DNA of 64,000 bases. It comes from Adiantum capillus-veneris. Lineage: Eukaryota > Streptophyta > Polypodiopsida > Polypodiales > Pteridaceae. Every line of letters starts with the position of its first letter. Within the stretch, counting starts at the first letter, position 1. A model generated the notes under the pieces. The model was not told where the DNA came from and searched no databases. It saw nothing but the letters and a program-made list of their open reading frames with translations. The stretch covers positions 62,767,933 to 62,831,932 of the forward strand of contig CM043965.1 of assembly GCA_014529385.2 (NCBI GenBank), read 5' to 3'. This document shows, piece by piece, positions 10,494 through 21,589 of the stretch. The position numbers were made by a program, and so were the translations under genes.

Positions 10494-11080
10494 TGTAGCA
10501 GGCTATGGTGTCACTTTCACAGGACAGTTAGTACAGTTTGGACTTACAGTTGGTCTTTGGTTGGTCGATTCACACTGGACGGTCGGTTCGCACTGGATGG
10601 ACTCGCTGGGCAGTGACGTGGCAGGGATACGGTGGTCTAGTGGACATCGTGGCCAGGTCACCACCACCACTCAGTGGAGATAGACTTGATGCTATCATTT
10701 ATGAGTCGTTGGTGGCTCTTTATGGTTGTATATATGAGTAGTAGCGGTTTGGTCATCATGATCTTTCCTGTAGTCATCTAGAGTGAGTCTATACAGAGAG
10801 CACGTCTTCACCATCCCTGCACATCTGATCCTTGACACCCCATTGTACCTGAGAGTCCCGGGCTGGAGCTGAGTGTGCTTCCACGCCAGAGTCTGTATAA
10901 GTTCTTTGAGATGGTCGAGTCATTTGTTGTGGTCTACTGTTGCTGTTGTGTCTCTGTGTCTCTGTGAGCTCAGTTGTTGTCTATTGTTTCCTGTTATCAG
11001 TCTATTTTGAGTGAGATTGTCACGCACATTGTACTAAGGAGCACCCATTGTAGAGAGCACGACACACTATCTGCGCTACA
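10494..11080 (+). mobile_element. LTR of LTR-2 (Ty3/gypsy), 587 bp
   Basis: Begins TGTAGCAGGCTA and ends GCGCTACA, so the ends are the inverted repeat TGTAGC/GCTACA. It aligns over its full length with 31921-32500 and 55328-55913, including the blocks GGTGGTCCAGTGGACACCGT (as in the other copies) and GGAGCACCCA. It is followed by PBS-like and leader sequence, so it is a 5' LTR. It interrupts LINE-B ORF1. Confidence 0.8.
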
Positions 11081-11258
11081 GGTGCTCTCATTTTGGCGAC
11101 CATGATGGGATCTCAACTGAAATCTCACTCTGTGAGGTACAAATCTTGAAGCTAGTTGGGTCTATCTAGCTTCCCCTACCTTGCCTTGCACTGTTCTCCT
11201 CTCGCCGGGTCCAACTGGTCTAGTCCTCTTTCGCCCTGGTCCAACCAGTGTGGGGAAA
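11081..11258 (+). other. LTR-2 untranslated leader, truncated by inverted internal sequence
   Basis: Contains the GGTCTAGTCCTC motifs typical of the LTR-2 leader (compare 28059-28160 and 56095-56290). At about 11258 it switches abruptly to minus-strand LTR-2 pol sequence, marking an inversion breakpoint. Confidence 0.6.
11094..11110 (+). promoter_or_regulatory. Candidate primer-binding site of LTR-2
   Basis: TGGCGACCATGATGGGA lies 13 nt after the LTR. It resembles the TGGCGAC...TGGGGA primer sites, complementary to a tRNA-Arg 3' end, used by some plant Ty3/gypsy elements, but has mismatches. The other LTR-2 copy has a further degraded version after 55913. Confidence 0.35.
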
Positions 11259-11842
11259 CCATGTGGGATAGTTATCTTGTTCAGAGTGCGGTAATCTACG
11301 CACACACGGATTTTATTGGACTGCTTCTTGGGCGCTATCACCATGGGTGATAACCACTCAGAGTGCTCCACAGGTATAATGATCCCTGTCTCTTGCATTT
11401 TTTCGAGCTCTGACTTGACAGTCTCTGCATACTATGGGTTGAGCTTGTAAGCTCGGCCTCTGACATGCTTAGCCCCTTCAACCAGAGGGATAGTGTGGCC
11501 CAATTCTGGTGGGATCCCTTCCAAATCCTTGTAGGACCAAGCAAAAACATCCTTAAAAGAGTGTATAAAAGAAACTGCCTGATCAAGTAATGCGGGATGC
11601 TCCCATAACCAAGCTGCTAAGAGGACGTGCTGAGGGTTGTCAGGGTCGCCCAGGTTGACTTTTTTGACCGGGTCAGGAGGTGTAATTGAGGAGGGTACTT
11701 CAGAAGTTGAGAAGTGAGCTGTCTCTTGGAGCTTCGAGACATCATGTCCTGGTGTTTGATCGATTGGAAACTCCGCATACTCTTCTTGTAACCATCCTGG
11801 TGGAAGCTCCTCGAAGGGTAAATCTTCAGACACAGACATCAC
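11162..11842 (-). pseudogene. LTR-2 pol: start of reverse transcriptase, truncated
   Basis: Minus-strand frames read SFKDVFAWSYKDLEGIPPEL, then LVEGAKHVRGRAYKLNP, then GIIIPVEHSEWLSPMVIAPK and RVCVDYRTLNKITIPHGFP. This is the N-terminal finger region of a Ty3/gypsy RT (consensus SPW-SP-V-V-KK...RVCVDYR-LN). The domain stops at about 11255, at the inversion breakpoint, before the YxDD motif. A frameshift near 11430 and a stop break it. Confidence 0.75.
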
Positions 11843-12163
11843 AGAGTGCTTTTAAGGGGGCGGGGCGTCCGACCTGGGAGATGTTAGAAGAAGGGGGGAA
11901 TCATTGACGAGTTCATGCAGAGGAGATTTCTTCCCCCTTCGGTGATGTGTTATAGGTTCCTCGAGACCGACGGCTTTGATCAAAGGAACATTTGAATCAT
12001 GAGAATCAGGGACTAACACACTTCTTCGACTGGTACACTGTCTGCTGTAGGACTTGGGACATTGGTGTCCGCCTGAGGAGCTGGGAGAGAGAGTGTTAAT
12101 CGCCACAAGTGAGTTTTGAATAGAGACCACATAACATGGCATTGAGGTGGTAGCTTCCAACCA

Positions 12164-12921
12164 CTACAGCAGGTCTTCGTAAGACCCGTCAGGTGGGATT
12201 GGCTGCTCAGGGTCGGGGTTAGACTGTACTGACAATGAGCTGTAATGAACCACTGGATCCATACCTCCTTCGAGCCGAATTGGTTGCATGGGGGAGCCAG
12301 GAGTATGTATCCACATGGCATCGTTTCCCCAATCTTGAAGTGCCTTAGTATGCCGCAACCATGGTCTACCAATAAGCAAAGGAAATCCTCCCTCCACCTG
12401 AGGAAGACTGACCACCACAAAATCCAAGCTAAATGTGAAGTCTTGTACCATCAGAGGCACCTTCTCTACTATGCCCACAGGGTAGAATGTCCTCTAGTCT
12501 GCCAATGTAACAGCGAATGGAGCAGGGCGGGTAGGCTGCACACCTAAGGCCAACATAGTCAATTCTGGCATCAGATTGATCCCAGAACCACCATCCACTA
12601 TGACGCCTGAGAATTGATGCCCAAGAATAGACACAGTGAGACGAGGACTTTTGTAGTCGGTGAGGGGAGCAGCTGGATATGAAATCATGTAGGACTCCCA
12701 GGGCTGCACAGGTAGGTGCCCACCACTAGGCCCTGCACCAGGGTACGAGACTGGATGATGGAAAGGGTGTCACTTCTCAAATTTGCATCAAGTCGAAGCA
12801 TGTCGTACAGTGACACTTGTTGAAAGGTGTTTTTCAAGATAGACTCTGTTGTAGGCTTCACTCCTGTGATTAGATCTTGCTCTGGTATCTTAAGCTTCTG
12901 CAAGTCCTCTACTGCTTCCAT
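12164..12921 (-). pseudogene. LTR-2 aspartic protease region, broken
   Basis: The minus-strand frame contains QFSGVIVDGGSGINLMPEL, a retropepsin active-site region (hydrophobic-hydrophobic-D-G-G-S), followed by PFAVTLAD, a TAG stop (12494-12496), and MGIVEKVPLMVQDFTFSLDF with PLLIGRPWLRHT, the typical distal part of plant Ty3/gypsy proteases. Upstream (12685-12921) is a linker rich in E, K and L. The copy at 58735 has CAG where this one has TAG. Confidence 0.75.
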
Positions 12922-12963
12922 GAAAGCACCATCAATATCTGATAGAAGCGAGGTAGATTGGCT

Positions 12964-14225
12964 CTAGACACTACCTGCTGGTTTGTCAGCTACTAAGGGA
13001 GTTTGACTCATTTGTGTGACAGGAGATGGAAAAATTGTACCAGGGAGGCTGAGGCCAAGAGCAGCTCTCTGTGCCCGTGTGAGCACACCAGCCGGCTCTT
13101 CCACTTGCTTCAACCCATCTGGAGAGGCAACTACAAGAGTGGAAGGCGGGGCCTGTGGAATGGTGCTTACTGTGATGAGGTTAAGCTTTGGGAATGTGAA
13201 CTCCTGCTGGTTCTGGTTTGTGCTTGCAGGTGTGGATGCTCGTTGTTTTGGACAGTCCTTACTATAGTCATCCTTAGCTTTAGGACAGTGTCGGCAAGGA
13301 GGGGACCCTTTTGGCAATGGAGATTTGCTCTGATAATGTCCATACTCTCCGCACCTGTAGCACAAAATTGGCCTATTGGAGGGGGGAAGTGGTCTTTGCC
13401 CTTGCTGCATGGGACCGGATGCTGAGTACCAGCATGATAAAAGCTGGGAGATGCAAAGTTGTTGTGCATACCTTGCTGCATAGGAGGTGTTGTCAGCAGA
13501 GGTGGCAACGGGTTTTGATGGCCATAGGGTGAGATCATGTTGGATGCAGGTGCTAGCCCTTGTTGGAGAGAAGGACCTAGACTTTGTTGTATTTGCCGCA
13601 ATCCCTTGATATAGTAGCAATCCTTGTCTTCGTGCCTAGATTTTTCGAAGAAGTGGCAATAAGCCCGAAGGGGACAGTCCTGTGGAGGATGTCCTGGAGA
13701 GCGACAAGAGCTGCACCATACCATAGCTTTAGTCTCCTGCTGAGACCGAAGCTCTTCTAGCTCTCTCTTGATTTGATCCAAAGCCTCAAGATGTGGTGGT
13801 TTCTCTTGTCTAAGAAAGATTGATTTCTTTTCGTGGAGAGCGCGTTGTAGTTTTAGGGCTTCAAGTTCTCTGCGCAAAGAAGTCAATGGATCAGCAGGAC
13901 TTTCCGAAAACACGGAGGGAGTCTCTATGTGAGGGGGGTTGGTGAACAGCTTCCTAGCCCCCTCTATCCTAGTAGCAGCTGCGATGAACTCCTCCAGAGT
14001 GGCATCGGGTCGGAGACACTCTCGGAATTTTTGCTGAGAAGTTTTGGGAAGCGCCTTCTCTACCCACTTGTTAACCATAAATTCACCGGGTTGCTGGGGA
14101 AGCTTGGCAACCAGAGACTTGGTTTTCGTCATAAGTTTTGCAAAAGTCTCCTCTCCCTGGAGCACCATGTTGGCCAACTCATCCAAAACCTTCTCCTGAT
14201 AGTCACCTGGCCTGAATGCTGCACA
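12964..14225 (-). pseudogene. LTR-2 gag, C-terminal two thirds, broken
   Basis: Capsid-like helices (DELANMVLQGEETFAKLMTK, PGEFMVNKWVEKALPK) are followed by a charged linker and CCHC knuckles: CSSCRSPGHPPQDC, CHFFEKSRHEDKDC (the second Cys is Phe here), CYRCGEYGHYQSKS (the last Cys is Ser) and a fourth, CRHCPKAKDDYSKDC. Other copies keep four canonical or near-canonical knuckles. A frameshift near 13600 separates the halves. The N-terminal part lies at 21014-21247, separated by the LINE-A insertion. Confidence 0.8.
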
Positions 14226-14237
14226 GAATTGTTGTCT
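14226..14237. repeat. Target-site duplication, left copy (LINE-A)
   Basis: GAATTGTTGTCT here and GAACTGTTGTCT at 21002-21013 flank the LINE-A insertion and differ at one base. Joining the flanks restores the LTR-2 gag reading frame (RQQF followed by CAAFRPG). Confidence 0.85.
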
Positions 14238-14564
14238 TTTTTTTTTTCCGAGAAAAAGATCCTTCTATTAGTTAATGAAAGCTGCCCGTAGGGCTACAAC
14301 CACCTCTGCAAGAGAGGGCTACAACAAACATGATGGGGAGACTCTCCCAATGAAAGAACAACATATATACAATGGGGCTAAATCAAGGGATGGGAGGAGG
14401 GAAGAGCGACACAGGTGGTCGGTAGTGCCATCTGAGCACACCTTGGACAAAGGTGTAGAAAGGCCCAGGGCGCCAAAGTCGAAGGGAAGCCTCGCGGCGC
14501 TCCCGCATGCGGTCGGAGCTGCCCTGTAGTCTCTCAAGCTGTCCTCTGAGAGTATGGATCAGCT

Positions 14565-15098
14565 CTAGCCAAAAGTCACGAGCAGTCTCTGCTGGCTGCA
14601 TAGACCGAGCCTCAAAAATGCGGAAACAGCGGACCCGCCAGATAAACCAAAGTGTCTGGCCACTAATGAGCTCCCAACACTCCTCTCTCTCACTGCACCA
14701 CTCCTGTGGAGTAATCTCTGTAGTAGCGTAGTAGCAGACTGGACTGTAGGTCGCCCCCCCTGTATCACTATCATCCTACAAGTGGAAGATAGCTCAAACT
14801 GAAGTGCCGGGCCCGTGAGAGTGGACCAAGCCGCTGCCCCCCAAGTGTATTGTCTAGCCGTGAAGAGAGTAGGCATCAGCCGAAGAACTCGTAGCCACAC
14901 CTGCTGGGCCGATGGACAGTCCCAAAGACAATGACGCTGACTCTCCACCAACTGGTCACAGGCTACACATGCGGCCGAGAGACCACCATGCACAAGCCAG
15001 CTCCCTACTGCTGTAGCTTTGTGTGCAACCAGCCACTCAAACAAAGTGACGTGCATCGTCTGTCTGGAGTCCCACAGCCTCTGCCAAAAGGCTGCCAA
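14565..15098 (-). pseudogene. LINE-A ORF2 C-terminus, zinc-binding (zf-RVT) domain
   Basis: Reads MAAFWQRLWDSRQTMHVTLF, EWLVAHKATAVGSWLVHGG, then CVACDQLVESQRHCLWDCPS and AQQVWLRVLRLMPTLF. The C-x-A-C ... H-C-x-W-D-C-P arrangement is the zf-RVT domain typical of plant L1-like ORF2 C-termini, thought to help bind RNA or target DNA. The 15100-16000 part linking it to the RT is heavily decayed. Confidence 0.75.
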
Positions 15099-16009
15099 GA
15101 ACTCGACTGTGAGGCCCTCCTCCTGCCAATGACGTGCTGCAGCGGGGCGGGCCTCTCTCTGTGCTGCAAGTATATGACGGCCAAGCCGAACAGTGTACTG
15201 AAAGAAGGGGACTCCTGGGTGGTCTGCAAAAGAGAAGGGGTCCCTCCATAGCCACTCACCAAGATCTCATTGTACTCGTGCCAGTGGACAACACTCCCAA
15301 GCCCACAGCCTCCAGTGTCCAGTCTCAAGAGCTGCTGGGTCAGGATCTATGACGCAAGTCCTCTCACAGATGCCCACTACTCGGATCCTCTTAAAACAGC
15401 ACTCTGCCACCTGCGGGGCCTTTACTACAACTCACTGTAGGCGTCCCCCACCCTGCAGCTCGAAGAAAACGGATGGAACACTCTTTGAGCAGGCCCTGAC
15501 TGAGATGAGAACCTTCAATTGTGTGAAGGCTCCCATCCACCGGGGTGCTACTGGTTCGAGAGGCGTGAGCCACTCAGCTTGAACTGCCTCTGAGATGTCG
15601 TGGCACATGCTCTGCACCCCTCTCATGCCCTGTAGAGCTGGAACCCCTGCACCTCCTTTGACAAGCCTGTGAACTCTAACCAGTCACCTAGAGAGCGCGC
15701 TGGACCCGCTGCCATGGGACCCTAGGAAACATGAGGCCGACTACCAACCAAGTGACCTCTCTGAGTGCTAACCATGGGGTTCCAGACAAGGGGCTGCCGT
15801 AAGCGCTCCTCCGTACAAGTAGGTTGTCTCTGCTCTAGGCCTTGCCGCAAGAGCTCCCAAGATCGAAGAAAACTCACAGCGAAGCGGTCCTCCAGTCGCC
15901 TGCTCAAACCAACTCTGCGCATCTCTGTGAAGATGCATCTGGTCGCTGGTTGCCAGGGGCCTCATGCCTGAGGCACCCTAGCACGAAGCCGCTGTAGCAA
16001 GAACTCGTT

Positions 16010-17731
16010 CTAGAGCTCCTCACCTCGAAGAAGTCCTCTGACGATGAACTTCCCAAGAAGGGCTCTGCTCTGTTGTGCTGGGTCAATGATCCCAAGCCCT
16101 CCCTGTGAACAAGGAAGAGTGATGACCTCCCAAGCCACTTTGGCTCGGGCTATCTGAGTGTCACGTCCTGACCAAAGGAAGTTCCTGATCAACCTCTCTA
16201 CATAGTGATGTACCACATAGTCGCCAACAGCACCTAGTTGGCAACTACTACTCTACCAGCCAATGAAAGTTGTGCTGAGCTCCAATGTAACAGCTTTCTC
16301 CCGATGGACAGGAGAAGAGGAGCAATCTGCTGCTCAAGAGACAAGTCCAAACCAACCTGACAACCCAAGTACCAAACTGCAGTCCCTGGGGGAAGCCACC
16401 TGAAACCCTCTCCTGGCATCCAATCTGGCACAGGAGCACTACCAATCCAGAAAGCCACTGTCTTTCTCCAGTTGATCAGTGCGCCCGATGCACAACAGAA
16501 GGTCTCCAAAGCCTGCTCACATCTGTGAAGATTGGCCTCCTGGCCATCTAAGTACAAGGCTGAGTCATCGGCAAACTCAGCGTCCAGTAGCTCATCTCCC
16601 CGAATAGGGAGTGCTAAGCCCCGAAGACCAACCTGCTGTGACACCAAAAATCTGCTCATCACCTCCGCATAGAACAGAAAGAGAAAGGGGGCAAGAGGAC
16701 AACTCTGTCTGACCGAGCGTGTGAGCATGAAGCGCTCACCTCTCCCTCCTGCCAAAAGCACCTGACTGTGAGCCTGTCTGTACAAAGCTGACACCCCTCT
16801 GATCCAAGCATCTGAGAAGCCCATCCTGCGCAGAGTGTCCTCTAGAAAGTCCCAGACAACTCGGTCGTATGCCTGCTCAAAATCGAGAAGAAGAATCACA
16901 AGGTCCTCACCACGGAGCCGTGCCAGGGCAGAAGCCTCCAAGAAAGTAAAGATGTTGTCAAGGATACTGCGTTCCTTGACAAAACCTGTCTGAGTCCCAT
17001 GTATAAGGCTCTCTAAAAGTGGATTAATCCTCAAACTCAGAGCCTTGGCAAGAATTTTGTAGGCTGTGTTGAGGATGGTGACGGGGCGCCACTGTTGAAT
17101 CTCATCCAAGGAGCCACCCTCCTTGGGAATGAGGTAGATCAGGCCCTCGAGGACTCATGCTGTCAGGCATCACTCCTGTGTGCAAAATGTACTAAAAAGC
17201 ACTACAAAGATCTGGGCCAAGCAAGTCTCGGTACTCCAAGAAAAAGCTGGGAGTCAACCCATCCTCACCTGGACAGCTACCACGAGGGAGGGCCCTAAGA
17301 GCCGTGTGCAGCTCCTCAAGCTGAAGTGGCATCTCTAGCCTCTGGCGCATCTCCTCTGTCACAAGACATGGCATCTGTGCCCAAACCTGCTCCCTGCATG
17401 CATCCTGCCGCTCTGATTGAGGCACAGCCGACAGTAACTCACGGTAAAAGACAGTAGCAATTGCACACATATCCTCGGGCTCACAAGCAACTGACCCATC
17501 GGGCCTCCTCAACTGAATGACCTTGGCATGCGAGTGTCGAGGTCCTACTGTCTCAAAAAAAAGCACCAGGCTCTCTGTCACCCACCTGAGTCCACTAAGA
17601 TGCCTGTCGGTGAAAGGCAAACTCATGACGCCTCTCCTCTGTGCTAGCAAGCTCCTGTCGAGCCTGCTGTAACTGCTCCTCCAACCATGGACTGTCTGGA
17701 TGCTGCTCCTGCATCCTCTGTAGTGAAGCAA
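16010..17731 (-). pseudogene. LINE-A ORF2 reverse transcriptase domain, broken
   Basis: Contains RGSCPGEDGLTPSFFLEY, QWRPVTILNTAYKILAKALS, GTQTGFVKERSILDN, LLLDFEQAYDRVVWDFLE, TRSVRQSCPLAPFLFLFYAE, AEFADDSALYLDGQE and the thumb region YLGCQVGLDLSLEQQ, RLIRNFLWSGRDTQIARAKV. These are RT motifs 0-7 in the L1 order. The catalytic motif is FADD instead of the usual YADD, also tolerated in LINE RTs. A frameshift or deletion near 17110-17190 and stops around 16230 disrupt it. Confidence 0.85.
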
Positions 17732-17918
17732 TGCCTCCTCTGAGACGTTGCTCCTCCTCTCTTGCTGCAGCCCGGCGAGCCAGAGACTCCTGAAGAAAAA
17801 AGTGGCTAAGCTGAGCTAGGCCTGAGGCCACTCTATCTGCAGGTGAGACCTGGCTATCCATGCCCTGTGTCCAGAGAGCCTCTACCCTCTCTCTGAGTGC
17901 TGAGTCCAACAAGACCCT

Positions 17919-18719
17919 CTATGGGATGCAAAGCATCGTGCTCCCACTCCTCTGCCTGTCTGCCACCGTGAGGATCACTGGTGCATGGTCCGAGAAGGAT
18001 GTCCCTGCCAGGATGCCCACTGATCCCCCCAAGTCACTGAAGTGGTCACTAGTGTAGAAGCAATCTATCCGCGATAGATTCACTCCTCCCACTCTGCCGT
18101 CCGATCTAGAGAAGGCAAGACTGTCTGGGGGCCTCACAAAACCAGAGTGTTGCCATGTATCCGAGACCATCAAAGTCATACACAACCTCTCCCAAGCTAC
18201 CAACTCGACTCCATGCACAGTAGCATGGCTGCCACCAATCCTGTCAGAAGGGTCCTCCAACATGTTGAAGTCCCCTCCTATACACCAATGATCGGCCTGC
18301 GGCAAAGACTCAACAATCTGTGACCAAAACTCTGCACGAGCACTCGCCACATTGGGCGCATAGATGTTCAGGAAGCCCACAAGGCCACCCATAACCTGCA
18401 TAGTAATCCACTGAGCCCTGCCTGGCACAATAATCCCTCTGCCCACAATGGCCTGCTGCAATGAGTCCGCAATAGTCATACATACCCCACCCTGGATGCC
18501 TCTAGGTCCAAAAGCAGCTGACCAAAAGGTATCATATCGTCCACGCAAAATCTGACCACATCGCCGAATGCGGCTCTCACACAAATGGTGCTCCTGAAGC
18601 ATACGGAGATCAATCTCTCCTCCCACAAGGCAACGCTGAAGCTCCTGACGCAATCGGCCCCGCTGTTGCTGAAACTGGGGCCCACCTAGTCCCTGCACGT
18701 TCCATGAGACGATCCTCAT
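17919..18719 (-). pseudogene. LINE-A ORF2 apurinic-like endonuclease domain, intact domain in a broken ORF
   Basis: 266 codons from the ATG, MRIVSWNVQGLGG, with the APE-family catalytic signatures in order: SWNVQGLG, MLQEHHL, NIYAPN, CIGGDFNMLEDPSDR, LSRIDCFYTS and FSDHAPVIL. This domain nicks target DNA to start target-primed reverse transcription. The frame ends at TAG (17919-17921); the homologous copy has CAG at 60925-60927, so the stop is a Gln to stop mutation, not the true end. The coil-rich linker continues at 17595-17912. Confidence 0.88.
18716..18719 (-). promoter_or_regulatory. ATGA overlap of ORF1 stop and ORF2 start in LINE-A
   Basis: Read on the minus strand the four bases are ATGA: ATG opens ORF2 and TGA closes ORF1. 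This stop-start arrangement is known from several eukaryotic LINEs, where ORF2 is made by termination-reinitiation. Confidence 0.7.
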
Positions 18720-19600
18720 GGGGAGCGAGAGAGAACAGATGCTGCCGCAGCAGCAAGACTGGCTATCTTCGAGGCAGGCTTGGATGGAGAGTAATCCGCA
18801 TCCGAGCGTCCTCTAGAGAGGCGTGACTGTAGTGAGTGCCTAGCCCAATCCCAAGCAGAGCAAGCCGTGCGTAAAGCAACCTCCTCTGTCCAGGAATCCT
18901 CATGAATGTATACATAGCAAGGCAAACACTGCGTATCAGCAAAGAAGTACACCACAATGTGCCTACATCCTGCTGAGTCTGGGGGTGTCACCGCAAACTT
19001 GGCCAATGGCCGCAAAGTCTGCAGCATATCTGTAACTCCAAGTTCTCCCATGTGGTGAGAGAACTCTAAGACCTGTGTATGCAACCATCCTACCACTGAG
19101 TCGAGGGACCACTCTGTCTCGGCCCTACCACAGAGGGGGGAGGAGAAACCAACTGCTGAGTCCAAGGCCTCTGTTCCCCTAGCGGCGAGGAACAAAACAT
19201 GAACCCTGAATCAGGCTGCCTCATGGTCTGCTGCGGAATCACCAAGAAAACGAGTGAACCCGTAGTCAAAGAAGTCCCAGCGGCGTCGGATGTCAATGCA
19301 CATCAACCCACGAGGGATAGCTGCAAGGGAGGATGTCTGAATCTGCAAAGGGGGCCGCAAGAAGGGCTGACCCTCTCTCGCTAGGCGACTCATGGCAAAG
19401 GCGCTGCCAAGAGATCTCCTAGCCGCCGGACAGGGACCAGTCTCCTGAGCCGACTGTGAAACTGGAGCAGGAGGGTGGGGAGAAGGAGCTGGGGGGAGTG
19501 GAGGAGAAGAGGGGTGGGATGGGGCGATAGAGGTATAGGGGCGAGGTGGAGAGGCGACGGGAGCAGAAGGCGGGGAGGATGAGGAAGAGGGGGGAAATTC

Positions 19601-19622
19601 TGGGGGGGGGGGGGGGGGGGGG
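19601..19622. repeat. Poly(G) tract in LINE-A ORF1 linker
   Basis: An uninterrupted run of about 22 G (C on the coding strand) falls in the proline-rich linker of ORF1. The run length is prone to slippage and sequencing error, so the reading frame here is unreliable. Confidence 0.8.
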
Positions 19623-20699
19623 GCGGCTGTCGAGGGTGAAGCGGAGGTGGGGGCTGGCGCAGGGATCTCATCCTGCTCAAGAGGACCAAAGCGGTTCCCC
19701 GTGGGAACCCACTGCTACTGAGTAGGCACCTGAGGGCCACTCTGAGTGCCAGGCTGACGCTGTGGCCCCTGGCATCGTCGGCCACGGGCCTACTACCACC
19801 CCTCCTCCGCTGGAGTCCCAGGCTCGGAGGGTGGCTCTGCATCTGTGCGCTGTGCCGCTGGCTGTGGGTCAGCCCTAGCAGGTTGGAGCTGAGGCTGTGG
19901 TGCAGGTCGCGGCCTCCTCCGTGGACAGGCCTTCGCTAGATGGCCCGTCTGTCGGCAAATGAAGCACTGGTTCGGGAGGCCCGAGTACTCCACACTCTGT
20001 CTAAACCAACCCCCACTCACCCGAGGCAGAAGGATAACCTTCGGGAGCGTGTGGGTATCTCTCACCAAAACTCGAACTGAGGGGATGCGTGCCACCTTGG
20101 CAGCTACTGATGCTGCCATACGAGGTGTCTCCAGGACAGTCCCAATGGCGGAGCCAATCCTAGAAAGAAGTGGTAAGTACTCCCTCCGTAAACCCGAAAA
20201 GCAGACTTAGATGGGGATGTCTGCCTCCTCTACTAGAACATCCGAAGCCGGGTCAAAACCATGTTGCCACTGTCGAAAGTGGGCGCGTGATGCTCGGATT
20301 GCCACTCGACTCATAGCTATGACCTTGGACGCCATCTCGGAGGTCTCAAACTCGGTCTGATAGTAACCCCATCCGAGAATCTGGACATCCAAGATCTTGC
20401 CCACCTCTGCGAGAAGGCGGGCCTGGAGAAGGTCTCGTAGCTCTCCTCTGCTAGGTTGGGTGCCGAGAATCTTGCAGATGACCGAAGTCGCCTGCAATCG
20501 CTCTACCTCTGCGGCAAGGCTCGCTTGCTCTGTCGACGAGAGAGCAAGTTGAATGGTGGGCTCAGCGGGGTCAGGCGAGGGGCCTTCTGACGAGTCCCTC
20601 TATGGCGAAGCTGGAGCCTCCACCTGTGTCTATTGCTGTGGCGTGAGAAGAAGGCGACGGGAAGATGCTGCAATGAGGTGCACAAAACACTGCCCCAAT

Positions 20700-21001
20700 G
20701 ACTGACGCAGTGTTGGAGGGCCGAATTGCAAGTAGCTCACTGGGCGAAGAAAAAACCACAGCGGGCAACGGGCGGGGGGGGGGCTAAAGCGATAGCGCGG
20801 CAACAACGTGTGGGAATGGCGGGGGCGGCAGCGACAGCGGCGGGCATTCAACGCGGGCGGGCGAACAGGGGGCAGCGCGAGGCAGGGGGCAATGCGGGGC
20901 AGGGCAGTGGGAGGGTGGACAGCGAGCAGCGCTTGGGGGGGGGGGAGCGATGGCACAGCGAGGGGGGCAGCAACAGCGAGCGCGAGGTCTTCCTTTCATT
21001 C
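20700..21001 (-). promoter_or_regulatory. GC-rich 5' region of LINE-A
   Basis: Very G-rich on the plus strand, with GCGCGG and GGGGGG runs, and CpG-rich. A similar region (63240-63480) precedes ORF1 of another copy. By position it should contain the internal promoter of the LINE; no specific motif is recognised. Confidence 0.45.
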
Positions 21002-21013
21002 GAACTGTTGTCT
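21002..21013. repeat. Target-site duplication, right copy (LINE-A)
   Basis: GAACTGTTGTCT, the partner of 14226-14237. It begins immediately beyond the 5' end of LINE-A. Confidence 0.85.
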
Positions 21014-21247
21014 TAAGGCTGCCCAAGTTGCAAAATGGTTCTCTGCAAACTGGCTGTACCATTTGTCTGCTAAGCCATCCAAGGTAGATGGAAAGAGTAC
21101 CAAATAAGCATCCTCTCTATAATGACCACGACCCCTACAGAGAGATACAAACCTCCTTGCATGGTCGTCATTATCTTCTGAAGAGAGTCCTTTGAAGGGA
21201 GGGAACTTGATGTTCACTTTGGCCAAAACACTTACCAAACCCTCCAT
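21002..21247 (-). pseudogene. LTR-2 gag N-terminal part
   Basis: Minus-strand frame MEGLVSVLAKVNIKFPPFKG, DDHARRFVSLCRGRGHYRED, YLVLFPSTLDGLADKWYSQF, AENHFATWAALRQQF: capsid-like sequence nearly identical to 56630-56860 on the other strand. It is interrupted by LINE-A after RQQF and continues at 14225. The leader lies at 21248-21589. Confidence 0.8.
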
Positions 21248-21589
21248 GGCCCCTTACTCAGTTTCCCGTTGATCAATAGCCTGCTGCTCAATAGCCTGCT
21301 GTAGCAAAATAGGAGAGAGCTTTACTGGAGAAGGTGACCTGGAAGATGTGGAACCGGATGGAAGAATGGGGGATGTCCTATGAGGAGGTATGGGTGATGA
21401 GGTTGATCGACTTCTAACAGGTACCAAGGGTCGTCTTCTGTTGCAGTACTTCAGAGGACTCAGTAGTGCGCTTTGACGCTCGACTGACCGCCTTGTATGT
21501 GTCATGCAGCAACCACCAATCCAACCAAGCTTTTGGCAAGAAAACCTTGAACTGGCTGAAGACTGGTCTAGACTCTACTAGACCAGGCA
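21248..21589 (-). other. LTR-2 leader (minus strand)
   Basis: On the minus strand this carries the GGTCTAGTAGAGTCTAGACC and AAAGCTTGG...GACACATACAAGG segments of the LTR-2 leader also seen at 28149-28250. It stops at 21589, where the LTR-1 5' LTR begins. Confidence 0.6.

Larger units (their letters stand above)
18716..20560 (-). pseudogene. LINE-A ORF1, DUF4283-like RNA-binding protein with zinc knuckle
   Basis: Order: LQATSVICKILGTQPSRGEL and FRQWQHGFDPASDV, the RRM-like DUF4283 region of plant L1 ORF1; FSGLRREYLPLLSRIGSAIG and PKVILLP; then the knuckle CFICRQTGHLAKACP; then a Pro-rich linker (poly-Pro from the G tract at 19601-19622); then LRPLAKFAVTPPDSAGCRH and VYFFADTQCLPCYVYIHED. ORF1 normally coats element RNA. 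Stops interrupt it, including TAG at 20600-20602 and 19715-19717, where the 62-63 kb copy has CAG. Its TGA overlaps the ORF2 ATG. Confidence 0.8.
14238..21001 (-). mobile_element. LINE-A, full-length L1-like retrotransposon (6.8 kb)
   Basis: The element lies on the minus strand: GC-rich 5' region at 20700-21001, ORF1 (20560-18716), ORF2 with endonuclease, RT and zinc-binding tail (18719 to about 14565), 3' UTR, and a poly(A) seen as T11 at 14237-14247. Twelve-base target-site duplications flank it. It inserted into LTR-2 gag. The reading frames carry several stops and frameshifts, so this copy is inactive, but its structural completeness and one-mismatch TSD suggest a fairly recent insertion. 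Confidence 0.88.
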
